A stretch of 5,247 nt of DNA from Desulfobacterales bacterium (GTDB lineage Bacteria > Desulfobacterota > Desulfobacteria > Desulfobacterales > QNYZ01): the NCBI GenBank assembly GCA_029938515.1, contig JAOZUU010000063.1, positions 1-5,247 of the forward strand, given 5' to 3'. The position numbers were made by a program, and so were the translations under genes. The first letter of the stretch is position 1; the number at the start of each line of letters is the position of its first letter. A model generated the notes under the pieces. That model had not been told where the DNA came from. It did no database searches and saw nothing but the letters and a program-made list of their open reading frames with translations. Positions 1-5,247 of this stretch are shown here, in pieces.

Positions 1-2345
1 ACCAGGCGATTACCCGTTTCAGGTGGTGTCAGGGTCACGGCGGGAAGCTGAATGACCCTGTCATCCAGATCGGCTTCTCCTTCAAAGGACCATCGGGCGT
101 CGTTTTTTTGAATCCGAATATGACCCTTTAACGGTTTATTCACGCGGATTATCGGCGCCTTTTGCGGATAAAACTGCCCGATGAGCTCATTTAGATCAGC
201 AAAGGTCGATACGGTGGCTTGCATGGATTTTTCCATCGATCCGATGATCCCCTCGGCCTCGAAAGATGACCGGCCCCAGGTGCCGCCGGCACTGAACCGG
301 CTTTTATCCCCAGCGGTTATCACCATCTGTCCCTGCCGGATATCGAGGGGAAGTTTTAATCTAGTATGCACCAGCGATGAACCGGCGGTCGTAAAAGTCC
401 CGGTAATTCGGGTAGGTGAATTGGGATCCGGTCGCCGTATTTTAAAAATGGCCGATAGCTGTCCTTTTATGGTTTTTATTCCGGCACCGGCTGTCCGAAA
501 TTCGGCGGGAAGGATCGACATATGTCTTACCGCTAATACATCGGTCAGATCGAAATCGGTGTTTATGGCAATATCCACGTTTGGTTGCGGAATTATTCCA
601 CCTGCATTCCAAAGCCGCCCGGTGGTGCCGGTAATCTCAAAAGCCGAGCCCCCCCACCGGCCGTTTCCATTCAAATGAATCGGCCCCTTTTCATCAAAAT
701 CGATTCGGCCGGACATCAGATCAAGGGGCAGGGGAAAGGCCGTGTGCGTAATTTGGCTGTTTTTCATCTCCATTCGACCCGTTAAGGCCGGTAAACTCCG
801 GGTATCGGGAAAAAACAGGTTGATATCGGCCGCCACTTGTCCCTTGGCGGCGGAGAAGCGGTCGACTTCGTGTCGAATAACCCGAGGCAGCAGGGGATGC
901 TTCCCCTGGCGTTTTAAATCTTCCAGGAGAAAATCACCCCGGATGCCCAGGGTAAATGCGTCCGATTCTCCGTAAAGATCCGACCAGGTCATGGTTCCCT
1001 GGCGAAGGTGGGATCCACCGAATTTACCGTTGACCCCGGCAATCAACAACCGGCCCCGATTAATTACAACCTCTCCGGCAACATCGGTTACGGGAAGGCC
1101 CGGACCTTCGAACAGGGCAGTCATCTCCGCAAGCGTCAGGCGTATTTCGAGAACATCGACGTTTTCGGGCCGGCCCAATTTCTTGATCTGGTCTATTGTC
1201 CCGTTTAACCTGAAACGGTCCAACTGGGCCTTTCCACCGGTGAACAGAGGAAAAAGACGGGTTTCGATCCATCCGGGCACCAGCGGGGTGGGAAAAATTT
1301 CTTTGAACACGGCCAGTGGCATGGGTCGGCTGTTGATATCAAGGTCCATTCGGATGGATTCCGCGTCCTGCCAATCCAATTCCAAAGTCAAAGCGATACT
1401 GGTTTCCGGCATCCGCAAGGTCAGTTTCTCGATCCGGCCGCTCTTCAGGCTCATGCGTCCCTGAAAATCGATATCGGCCCGGGGAATATCGTAATCTTTG
1501 GATCGTCCCTTTTTGACTACCGCAAACCGAAGAGCACCGGCCGTCACATGCCCTGTAATGACCAGGTCATCTTCGACGGGTCCGGATATCTTTAATTCCG
1601 TCGATGCCCGTCCGTCGCGAAACCGCACTTCATCCAGCCAGGGAATACGGATCAGCGGCACATCCGTCAATTTTAATTCCATCTCGATTGCGGGATTATC
1701 ACTATCATTTGAAGGGCGCCTTACGACACCTTCCAATTGGAAGGGCACGGCCGATTCTGCATCGGTAAATCGACCTTCCGCGCGTACTTGCCGGCGCTGG
1801 TGGTCATCACCGGGCTGTTGAATCACCACGTCCAGGCTTTTTAGACCATAATCGCTCTTTTCCATGACAACAGCGGCATTAACCAGTTCGATTCGTTTCA
1901 AATCGGAAAATAGCGGTCCAAGTAAAGCTTGAAAATCCGAAACGCTGTCAAAAACCACGGAATCGGCTTTCTTCTCAAGTGATTTGAATCCGATGCGGGC
2001 ATCCTGGATAAATACTTTTGCAGGAATGAAACGACCACTTAGCAACGCGTCGTAATGAAAGGATATATCAATCTTATCGGCTTCGATATAATGAGACGAG
2101 TGCTTTGATCGGGCTTTAAAATGATCGGCATGAATTCCCAATCCCCCCCGATATCCGATCCGGATTTTCGCGGCTTGCAAATCGTACCGAGTCATTTGAG
2201 AAAGCTGATGAATCAGATATTGCTGAAAAGGCGGGTAATTGATGAGTATATTCATCAGAATCGCGGTGCCACCGAATATCAACAATACCAGCAGAATCCA
2301 AAAAAAATATTTATGTGTGACTTTATTTGCCATCCATCTGCCCAT
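1..2345 (-). CDS. AsmA-like / DUF3971 (YhdP-type) membrane-anchored envelope protein, C-terminus cut by window edge
   Basis: I translated the minus strand from position 2345 to the window edge and found no stop, about 781 codons. The N-terminus is basic (MGRWMANKVTHK) followed by one hydrophobic helix at about residues 13-35 (FFWILLVLLIFGG), so the protein is likely anchored in the inner membrane with the rest periplasmic. The remainder is long, poor in Cys, and rich in short beta-strand-like blocks ending in G-x-F/W patterns, as in AsmA, TamB and YhdP proteins. The segment around residues 350-390, with P-G-W-I-E (W359) and F-x-L-N-G, resembles the DUF3971 region of YhdP-like proteins. Family members are thought to bridge the periplasm and move phospholipid to the outer membrane; the role here is inferred. 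Two ATGs are in frame, at 2345 (directly after a TAA) and 2333. Neither has a clear Shine-Dalgarno sequence, and I took the longer. Family call fairly sure, exact subfamily less so. Confidence 0.85.
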   Translation of the reverse strand, partial: MGRWMANKVTHKYFFWILLVLLIFGGTAILMNILINYPPFQQYLIHQLSQMTRYDLQAAKIRIGYRGGLGIHADHFKARSKHSSHYIEADKIDISFHYDALLSGRFIPAKVFIQDARIGFKSLEKKADSVVFDSVSDFQALLGPLFSDLKRIELVNAAVVMEKSDYGLKSLDVVIQQPGDDHQRRQVRAEGRFTDAESAVPFQLEGVVRRPSNDSDNPAIEMELKLTDVPLIRIPWLDEVRFRDGRASTELKISGPVEDDLVITGHVTAGALRFAVVKKGRSKDYDIPRADIDFQGRMSLKSGRIEKLTLRMPETSIALTLELDWQDAESIRMDLDINSRPMPLAVFKEIFPTPLVPGWIETRLFPLFTGGKAQLDRFRLNGTIDQIKKLGRPENVDVLEIRLTLAEMTALFEGPGLPVTDVAGEVVINRGRLLIAGVNGKFGGSHLRQGTMTWSDLYGESDAFTLGIRGDFLLEDLKRQGKHPLLPRVIRHEVDRFSAAKGQVAADINLFFPDTRSLPALTGRMEMKNSQITHTAFPLPLDLMSGRIDFDEKGPIHLNGNGRWGGSAFEITGTTGRLWNAGGIIPQPNVDIAINTDFDLTDVLAVRHMSILPAEFRTAGAGIKTIKGQLSAIFKIRRPDPNSPTRITGTFTTAGSSLVHTRLKLPLDIRQGQMVITAGDKSRFSAGGTWGRSSFEAEGIIGSMEKSMQATVSTFADLNELIGQFYPQKAPIIRVNKPLKGHIRIQKNDARWSFEGEADLDDRVIQLPAVTLTPPETGNRL

Positions 2346-2362
2346 TTATCGTCTGCTGGACT

Positions 2363-2391
2363 CGTATACAGATCTTGTTATCTATTCGCAA
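2363..2391 (-). promoter_or_regulatory. Candidate sigma-70 promoter for the AsmA-like gene
   Basis: Read on the minus strand, TTGCGA (2391-2386) and TATACG (2368-2363) are separated by 17 bases. Each hexamer matches 4 of 6 consensus positions. Transcription would begin near 2356, giving a leader of only about 11 bases before the ATG at 2345. An AT-rich dyad, AAAAAAT/ATTTTTT (2390-2396 and 2403-2409), sits just upstream. The match is moderate and in AT-rich DNA such matches also arise by chance. Confidence 0.3.
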
Positions 2392-2433
2392 AAAATGCCT
2401 GTATTTTTTACAAAAACGCTTTGTCTAAAAACG

Positions 2434-2493
2434 ACAGATGCTGGATATCAGCCGGAACCAAGCATCCAGTATCCAGAATCCAGTATCATCTGT
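2434..2493. repeat. ATCCAG heptamer direct repeat forming an imperfect hairpin
   Basis: Three consecutive 7-base units are visible: CATCCAG (2463-2469), TATCCAG (2470-2476) and AATCCAG (2477-2483), followed by a degenerate TATCATC (2484-2490). An inverted copy lies upstream, with GATGCTGGATA at 2437-2447. ACAGATG+CTGGAT (2434-2446) can pair with ATCCAG (2478-2483) plus CATCTGT (2487-2493) with only a 3-base bulge, giving a 13-pair stem over a 31-base loop. No T-run follows on the plus strand, so it is not a classical terminator. It looks like a dispersed intergenic palindromic element or a slipped-strand expansion; function unknown. Confidence 0.65.
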
Positions 2494-2628
2494 GTCAAAT
2501 TTATTTGCAACCTTCGCCGATAGAGCCCGCGACGATTTTGTATGATTAATGACGAGGTCTATGTAAATAATATCAAGCTTATTCTCAGGTTTCAGGCGTG
2601 TTTCGCGGCGACCGGCGGTATCGTTGGT

Positions 2629-2657
2629 TTGACTTTCCAAACCTGTTGAGATAAAAT
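2629..2657 (+). promoter_or_regulatory. Sigma-70 promoter of the PAS/sigma-54 activator gene
   Basis: TTGACT (2629-2634) and TAAAAT (2652-2657) are separated by exactly 17 bases, each matching 5 of 6 consensus positions. Transcription would start near 2664 and run through a roughly 120-base leader to the activator. This suggests housekeeping, low-level expression of the activator, as is common for sigma-54 enhancer-binding proteins. The call rests on sequence match only. Confidence 0.55.
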
Positions 2658-2692
2658 TTTATACTAAAGAGATACATATCGACACCCGAAAG

Positions 2693-2713
2693 CATCCGGC
2701 ATCCGGCATTCGA
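2693..2713. repeat. CATCCGG heptamer tandem repeat
   Basis: Two identical units CATCCGG (2693-2699, 2700-2706) are followed by a degenerate third, CATTCGA (2707-2713). The unit differs by one base from the CATCCAG units 230 bases upstream, and both arrays have the same 7-base period. It lies between the predicted transcription start and the start codon of the activator gene, so it would be transcribed as leader RNA. Confidence 0.5.
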
Positions 2714-2774
2714 ATGGCATATTCAATCCCCTTTACCGCATAGCAGACTGCCAGTGAAAACAGGACCATCCGAC

Positions 2775-2779
2775 AGGGG
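2775..2779 (+). promoter_or_regulatory. Ribosome binding site (AGGGG) that decides the activator start
   Basis: AGGGG lies 7 bases before the TTG at 2787. The alternative in-frame start, GTG at 2754, has no purine-rich sequence in front of it. No in-frame ATG exists between the upstream stop (TAA at 2652) and the PAS domain. Confidence 0.5.
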
Positions 2780-2786
2780 CATTAAT

Positions 2787-4121
2787 TTGAGCATTGACCA
2801 GTTCATAACCAGTCGAAAAACCCTGGAAAAAGTTCTGGATAACCTCAAGGAAGGGATCATTGCGCACGACTTGAAACGTCGGATCCTGTTTTTCAACAAA
2901 GAAGCTGAACGAATCACCGGGTATACCCGGGAAGAAGTCCTGGGAAAAGACTGCCACGAGGTGTTTGGCAGGCCTTTTTGTGGCGACCATTGCGCTTTTT
3001 TGCATAAAAACCCTACCCTGACCGATCGGAGAGAGGACACCCTTCATATCACCACCAAGGCCGGGAACACCCGGGTGATCGACATGAATCTATCCTGCAT
3101 GGAAGACGGCAAGGGAGCGTTTTTCGGAGTCCTGGCTTCTTTCCAAGACATGACAGAACGGGTGGATTTCAGGATGAAAACGTGCGGGCTGACCGAGTTT
3201 TCAGGCATCATCGGAAACCACGCCAAGATGCTGCAGGTGTTTCAGCAGATCCAAAATGTCGCCGGATACGACTATCCGGTCAACATCTTCGGGGAAACCG
3301 GTACGGGCAAAGAACTGGTGGCCTCGGCCATCCACCAGGAAAGCCACAGGTGCAGCAGGCCCTTTGTACCCATCAATTGCGGGGCCATCCCGGAGGGGCT
3401 TATCGAAAGCGAGCTTTTCGGGCACATTAAAGGGGCCTTTACCGGCGCCATCCGGGACAAGAAAGGCCGCTTCGAACTGGCAAATGGCGGCACCCTTTTC
3501 CTGGATGAGGTATCCGAACTGTCCAATCCCATGCAGGTCAAGTTGTTACGGTTTCTGCAGGAAGGAACCATTGAGAAACTCGGGGCGGAAAACACGACCG
3601 CCGTCGATGTGCGGGTGATCAGCGCCACCAATGTCGACCTCAAGCAGGCGGTCCGAAAGAAGACATTCAGGGAAGACCTGTATTACCGGCTCAACGTTAT
3701 CCCCATCCGCATCCCACTGCTGAGGGAACGCAAGACCGACATCCCGCTTTTAATCGAGCATTTTCTCGAGGAAGCCTGTCAAGCCTATGCGCAAAGTCGG
3801 CTCCGGGTTTCAAGGGAAGCGCTGGCTTACATGATGGACTATGATTGGCCCGGTAATGTGAGGGAACTACAGAACGCAATCCAGTTTGGCATCGTCAAGT
3901 GCAACGGCGTGGAGATCCGACGCGAAGATCTCCCCCTGGAATTGAGAGATAACAGACCCACAAGGCAGCGACGGGGTCCAACGCATAAACTGGCTCCGTC
4001 CCAGGTACGCCATGCCCTTAAACAGACCGCCGGGAACAAATCCAAAGCGGCTTCCCTATTGGGTGTCGGTCGTGCCACCCTTTACCGGTTTCTGAACCGT
4101 CATCCGGATATCGCCCATTAA
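2787..4121 (+). CDS. PAS-domain sigma-54-dependent transcriptional activator (bacterial enhancer-binding protein)
   Basis: This is a complete cytoplasmic one-component regulator of 444 residues if started at TTG 2787, which has an AGGGG ribosome binding site; GTG 2754 would add 11 residues. Residues ~11-126 form a PAS sensor (LDNLKEGIIAHD, then F-N-K-E-A and I-T-G-Y) with a cluster C56-H57, C65, H68-C69. The AAA+ domain is intact: Walker A GETGTGKE (169-176), the sigma-54 contact loop GAFTGA (216-221), Walker B TLFLDE (236-241), sensor I around S-A-T-N (279-282), arginine-finger region FREDLYYRL (R295, R301) and sensor II WPGNVR (354-359). A Fis-type helix-turn-helix ends the protein (about 402-439, NKSKAASLLGVGRATLYRFL). 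There is no receiver domain, so the PAS unit is the likely signal input. All residues needed for ATP hydrolysis and open-complex formation appear present. The target is not shown by sequence, but the next gene cluster carries a sigma-54-like promoter. Confidence 0.93.
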   Translation: MSIDQFITSRKTLEKVLDNLKEGIIAHDLKRRILFFNKEAERITGYTREEVLGKDCHEVFGRPFCGDHCAFLHKNPTLTDRREDTLHITTKAGNTRVIDMNLSCMEDGKGAFFGVLASFQDMTERVDFRMKTCGLTEFSGIIGNHAKMLQVFQQIQNVAGYDYPVNIFGETGTGKELVASAIHQESHRCSRPFVPINCGAIPEGLIESELFGHIKGAFTGAIRDKKGRFELANGGTLFLDEVSELSNPMQVKLLRFLQEGTIEKLGAENTTAVDVRVISATNVDLKQAVRKKTFREDLYYRLNVIPIRIPLLRERKTDIPLLIEHFLEEACQAYAQSRLRVSREALAYMMDYDWPGNVRELQNAIQFGIVKCNGVEIRREDLPLELRDNRPTRQRRGPTHKLAPSQVRHALKQTAGNKSKAASLLGVGRATLYRFLNRHPDIAH

Positions 4122-4123
4122 TG

Positions 4124-4137
4124 TGTATCATGATACA
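4124..4137. promoter_or_regulatory. Perfect 14-bp palindrome, candidate operator or upstream activating sequence
   Basis: TGTATCATGATACA is identical to its own reverse complement and begins two bases after the activator's stop codon. The form TGT-N8-ACA is like the two-fold sites bound by dimeric Fis-type helix-turn-helix domains of sigma-54 activators, but it does not equal the known NifA site (TGT-N10-ACA). It is too AT-rich to act as a terminator stem. I found no second full copy in the window; a GATACA half-site occurs at 2671-2676, just after the activator's predicted transcription start. Confidence 0.4.
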
Positions 4138-4286
4138 ATAATGTTTCATTTTGAACTGGACATACAGATTCCTTCGTGATCTCTATCAGTTAAGAAATTA
4201 TTTAAACCCGCGTCTCACGGATATGTCCCAAGAAACAGCCAAGTAGAAGGATCTAGGCGTCAGAAAGGGACGATTTAATCCGAGTA

Positions 4287-4323
4287 CACTGGCCTTTTAT
4301 TTTAGATTCCCAGTGGCGTTTTT
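4287..4323 (+). terminator. Weak possible rho-independent terminator after the activator gene
   Basis: CACTGG (4287-4292) can pair with CCAGTG (4310-4315) across a 17-base loop, and GCG then TTTTT (4319-4323) follows. The stem is short, the loop large, and the T-run is not immediately adjacent. It lies about 165 bases past the activator's stop codon, so it may be accidental. Confidence 0.22.
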
Positions 4324-4392
4324 CAATGATCTCGATAACATAACCACTCGACGCATAAACCGGCCGCTTTTGAGTCAGGCGCAGAAAGAAAC

Positions 4393-4408
4393 TGGCATAA
4401 AAATTGTA
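4393..4408 (+). promoter_or_regulatory. Candidate sigma-54 (-24/-12) promoter for the small ORF and rubrerythrin
   Basis: TGGCAT (4393-4398), five A residues, then TTGTA (4404-4408) fits the sigma-54 pattern TGGCAC-N5-TTGCA with the exact required spacing between the -24 GG and the -12 element. The main departure is GT instead of GC at -12. Transcription would begin near 4418, ahead of the small ORF at 4478. The position downstream of a sigma-54 activator gene adds weight. A housekeeping promoter could still exist, but the best alternative I see nearby (TTGTAT 4417, TATGTA 4440) is weak. Confidence 0.5.
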
Positions 4409-4477
4409 TGTAGTATTGTATTTAGTAAGGCATGAAGCTTATGTACATTCAAAACGATAATTTTATTTCACCCTTTT

Positions 4478-4705
4478 TTGGTCTATTTTGATTTGAAACC
4501 CTGTGATCAAAATATTAAAGCGACACTTCAGATAGTCGACAGGATGATCGATCTGGCCAACAAGGGAGATGTCGATCGAGAAGATTCAGGATGCGGCATC
4601 CTCTATGGCGTTTTAAGGGATTCGGCCTATAAGTTGAAAAAGATGGCTGAAAAGGAAAAGCAATCCCATATCCAAAAAGGCTGGTGGAAAGAAGATTCCA
4701 CTTAA
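4478..4705 (+). CDS. Small uncharacterised protein upstream of rubrerythrin
   Basis: A 75-residue reading frame I cannot assign to a named family. It looks real: it is charged and helical (NIKATLQIVDRMIDLANKGD), has a G-C-G-I-L-Y-G-V-L-R-D segment in the middle and ends with a Lys/Glu-rich stretch and G-W-W. There is no signal peptide or membrane segment, so a soluble cytoplasmic protein is likely. It has Cys at residues 9 and 39. It ends 33 bases before rubrerythrin in the same direction, so the two are probably co-transcribed. The start is uncertain: TTG 4478 and TTG 4493 are both in frame, neither has a Shine-Dalgarno sequence, and no in-frame ATG occurs before residue 23. An ATG at 4441 with AAGG ten bases upstream is one frame off; loss of one T in the T6 run at 4474-4479 would join it to this ORF. 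Confidence 0.65.
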   Translation: MVYFDLKPCDQNIKATLQIVDRMIDLANKGDVDREDSGCGILYGVLRDSAYKLKKMAEKEKQSHIQKGWWKEDST

Positions 4706-4724
4706 TTTAAAGATCAACTCATTT

Positions 4725-4734
4725 AAAGGAGGAG
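4725..4734 (+). promoter_or_regulatory. Strong ribosome binding site of rubrerythrin
   Basis: AAAGGAGGAG contains a full GGAGG core (4728-4732) six bases before the ATG at 4739. It is the strongest Shine-Dalgarno sequence in the window. It suggests that rubrerythrin is translated at a high rate, more so than the small ORF just upstream. Confidence 0.85.
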
Positions 4735-4738
4735 TAAC

Positions 4739-5247
4739 ATGGCAAGTTTGAAAGGAACTCAATCAGAAAAAAATATCCTGACAGCTTTTGCAGGAGAATC
4801 CCAGGCAAGAAACCGGTATACCTATTTTTCCAAACAGGCCCGCAAGGAAGGTTTTGTACAAATTTCCGATATTTTCGAAGAAACCGCAAACCAGGAACGC
4901 GAGCACGCCAAGCGTCTGTTTAAGTTGCTTGAAGGCGGTGAGGTCGAAATCGTCGGGGCTTTTCCGGCCGGCGTTATCGGTCAGACCGTGGATAACCTGA
5001 AAGAATCGGCGGCCGGTGAAAATTTTGAGTGGACGGAGATGTATCCGGGTTTTGCCAAGGTAGCGAAAAATGAGGGCCAGGATGCGATTGCCATGATATT
5101 CGAGGCCATTGCCGTAGCCGAAAAACAGCACGAAAAACGGTATCTGGATCTGGCTGGAAATATTATGGCCGATAAGGTGTTCAAGCGTGAAGAAAGCGTG
5201 GTGTGGCGCTGCCGTAATTGCGGCTATCTGCACGAAGGTACCGAAGC
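4739..5247 (+). CDS. rbr: Rubrerythrin (diiron peroxidase), last ~20 residues beyond the window
   Basis: Rubrerythrin reduces hydrogen peroxide to water in the cytoplasm of anaerobes, using a diiron centre fed by a rubredoxin-type iron. The first 169 codons are present; classical rubrerythrins are about 190 residues. The ferritin-like four-helix domain shows the ligand set in the expected places: E20 (AGES), E53 with H56 (E-R-E-H), E94 and E97 (ENFE), and E128 with H131 (E-K-Q-H). The C-terminal rubredoxin-like domain begins with C158 and C161 (W-R-C-R-N-C-G-Y); its second Cys pair lies past the right edge. The ATG follows a GGAGG site and the N-terminus ([21 protein letters not shown]) aligns with the family start. 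It follows the small ORF by 33 bases, likely as one transcript. Electron donors such as rubredoxin are not in the window. Confidence 0.97.
   Translation, partial: MASLKGTQSEKNILTAFAGESQARNRYTYFSKQARKEGFVQISDIFEETANQEREHAKRLFKLLEGGEVEIVGAFPAGVIGQTVDNLKESAAGENFEWTEMYPGFAKVAKNEGQDAIAMIFEAIAVAEKQHEKRYLDLAGNIMADKVFKREESVVWRCRNCGYLHEGTE

Larger units (their letters stand above)
2346..2786. other. Divergent intergenic region between the AsmA-like gene and the sigma-54 activator
   Basis: About 440 bases separate the two divergently transcribed genes. The left part (2346-2430) is AT-rich and holds the candidate minus-strand promoter. The middle holds a heptamer-repeat hairpin (2434-2493). The right part holds a strong sigma-70 promoter (2629-2657) and a second heptamer repeat (2693-2713) inside the presumed leader of the activator mRNA. 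Short ORFs crossing this region on either strand lack ribosome binding sites and recognisable protein features, so I do not call a gene here. Confidence 0.6.
4122..4477. other. Intergenic regulatory region upstream of the small ORF and rubrerythrin
   Basis: About 355 AT-rich bases with no convincing gene. From left to right it holds a perfect 14-bp palindrome directly after the activator's stop codon, a weak stem followed by T5 near 4287-4323, and a -24/-12 promoter candidate at 4393-4408. A start-less open frame crosses it on the minus strand (4256-4438). The length and order (palindrome upstream, promoter about 255 bases downstream) fit an enhancer-to-promoter arrangement, though the distance is on the long side. 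Confidence 0.5.

Noticed and set aside
181..1821. Several plus-strand ORFs of 66-165 codons
   Set aside because: They lie opposite the uninterrupted minus-strand AsmA-like frame, are Arg/Ser/Pro-rich, and have no protein family features.
2116..2301. Minus-strand ORF of 61 codons near the start of the AsmA-like gene
   Set aside because: It is out of frame with the AsmA-like gene and overlaps its N-terminal membrane segment, which is much more protein-like.
2390..2409. AT-rich inverted repeat AAAAAAT / ATTTTTT
   Set aside because: A-T-only stems of 7 pairs are expected by chance in such AT-rich DNA; no further support for a terminator or operator.
2425..2640. Minus-strand ORF of 71 codons in the divergent intergenic region
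   Set aside because: Its end is a translation of the heptamer repeat, there is no ribosome binding site, and it would be transcribed against the activator's promoter.
2542..2649. Plus-strand 35-codon ORF starting with ATG at 2542
   Set aside because: It has no Shine-Dalgarno sequence and overlaps the predicted -35 hexamer of the activator promoter; likely chance.
2434..2713. CRISPR array
   Set aside because: The repeat units are 7 bases and adjacent, with no spacers of 25-40 bases and no cas genes.
4763..5233. Minus-strand 156-codon ORF opposite rubrerythrin
   Set aside because: It is the antisense shadow of a certain gene with intact metal ligands.

Overview
The window suggests an anaerobic bacterium of the Desulfobacterota (old Deltaproteobacteria), possibly Desulfobacterales. 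This is inferred from four things together: a rubrerythrin, a PAS-type sigma-54 activator, a large AsmA-like envelope protein, and short ATCCAG-type heptamer repeats between genes. No ribosomal RNA or other taxonomic marker is present, so the placement is tentative.

Layout. Positions 1-2345 (minus strand) are one uninterrupted reading frame, the N-terminal ~781 codons of a large AsmA-like (DUF3971/YhdP-type) membrane-anchored protein whose C-terminus lies beyond the left edge. Positions 2346-2786 are a divergent intergenic region. It holds a candidate minus-strand promoter, a heptamer-repeat hairpin, a good sigma-70 promoter reading right, and a second small heptamer repeat. Positions 2787-4121 (plus) encode a complete one-component PAS / AAA+ / Fis-HTH sigma-54-dependent activator with a Cys/His cluster in its PAS domain. 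Positions 4122-4477 are AT-rich and intergenic, with a perfect 14-bp palindrome just after the regulator's stop codon and a -24/-12 (sigma-54) promoter candidate near 4393. A small unrecognised but convincing ORF follows (4478-4705). Rubrerythrin then starts at 4739 behind a strong ribosome binding site and runs off the right edge.

How the parts may work together. The regulator, the palindrome, the sigma-54-like promoter and the small-ORF/rubrerythrin pair are consistent with a local module. In this model the PAS protein senses a redox or oxygen-related signal, binds upstream DNA, and activates sigma-54 transcription of a peroxide-detoxifying diiron protein and its small partner. This is inference from order and motifs, and no single element proves it. 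The AsmA-like gene is divergent and is probably functionally unrelated.
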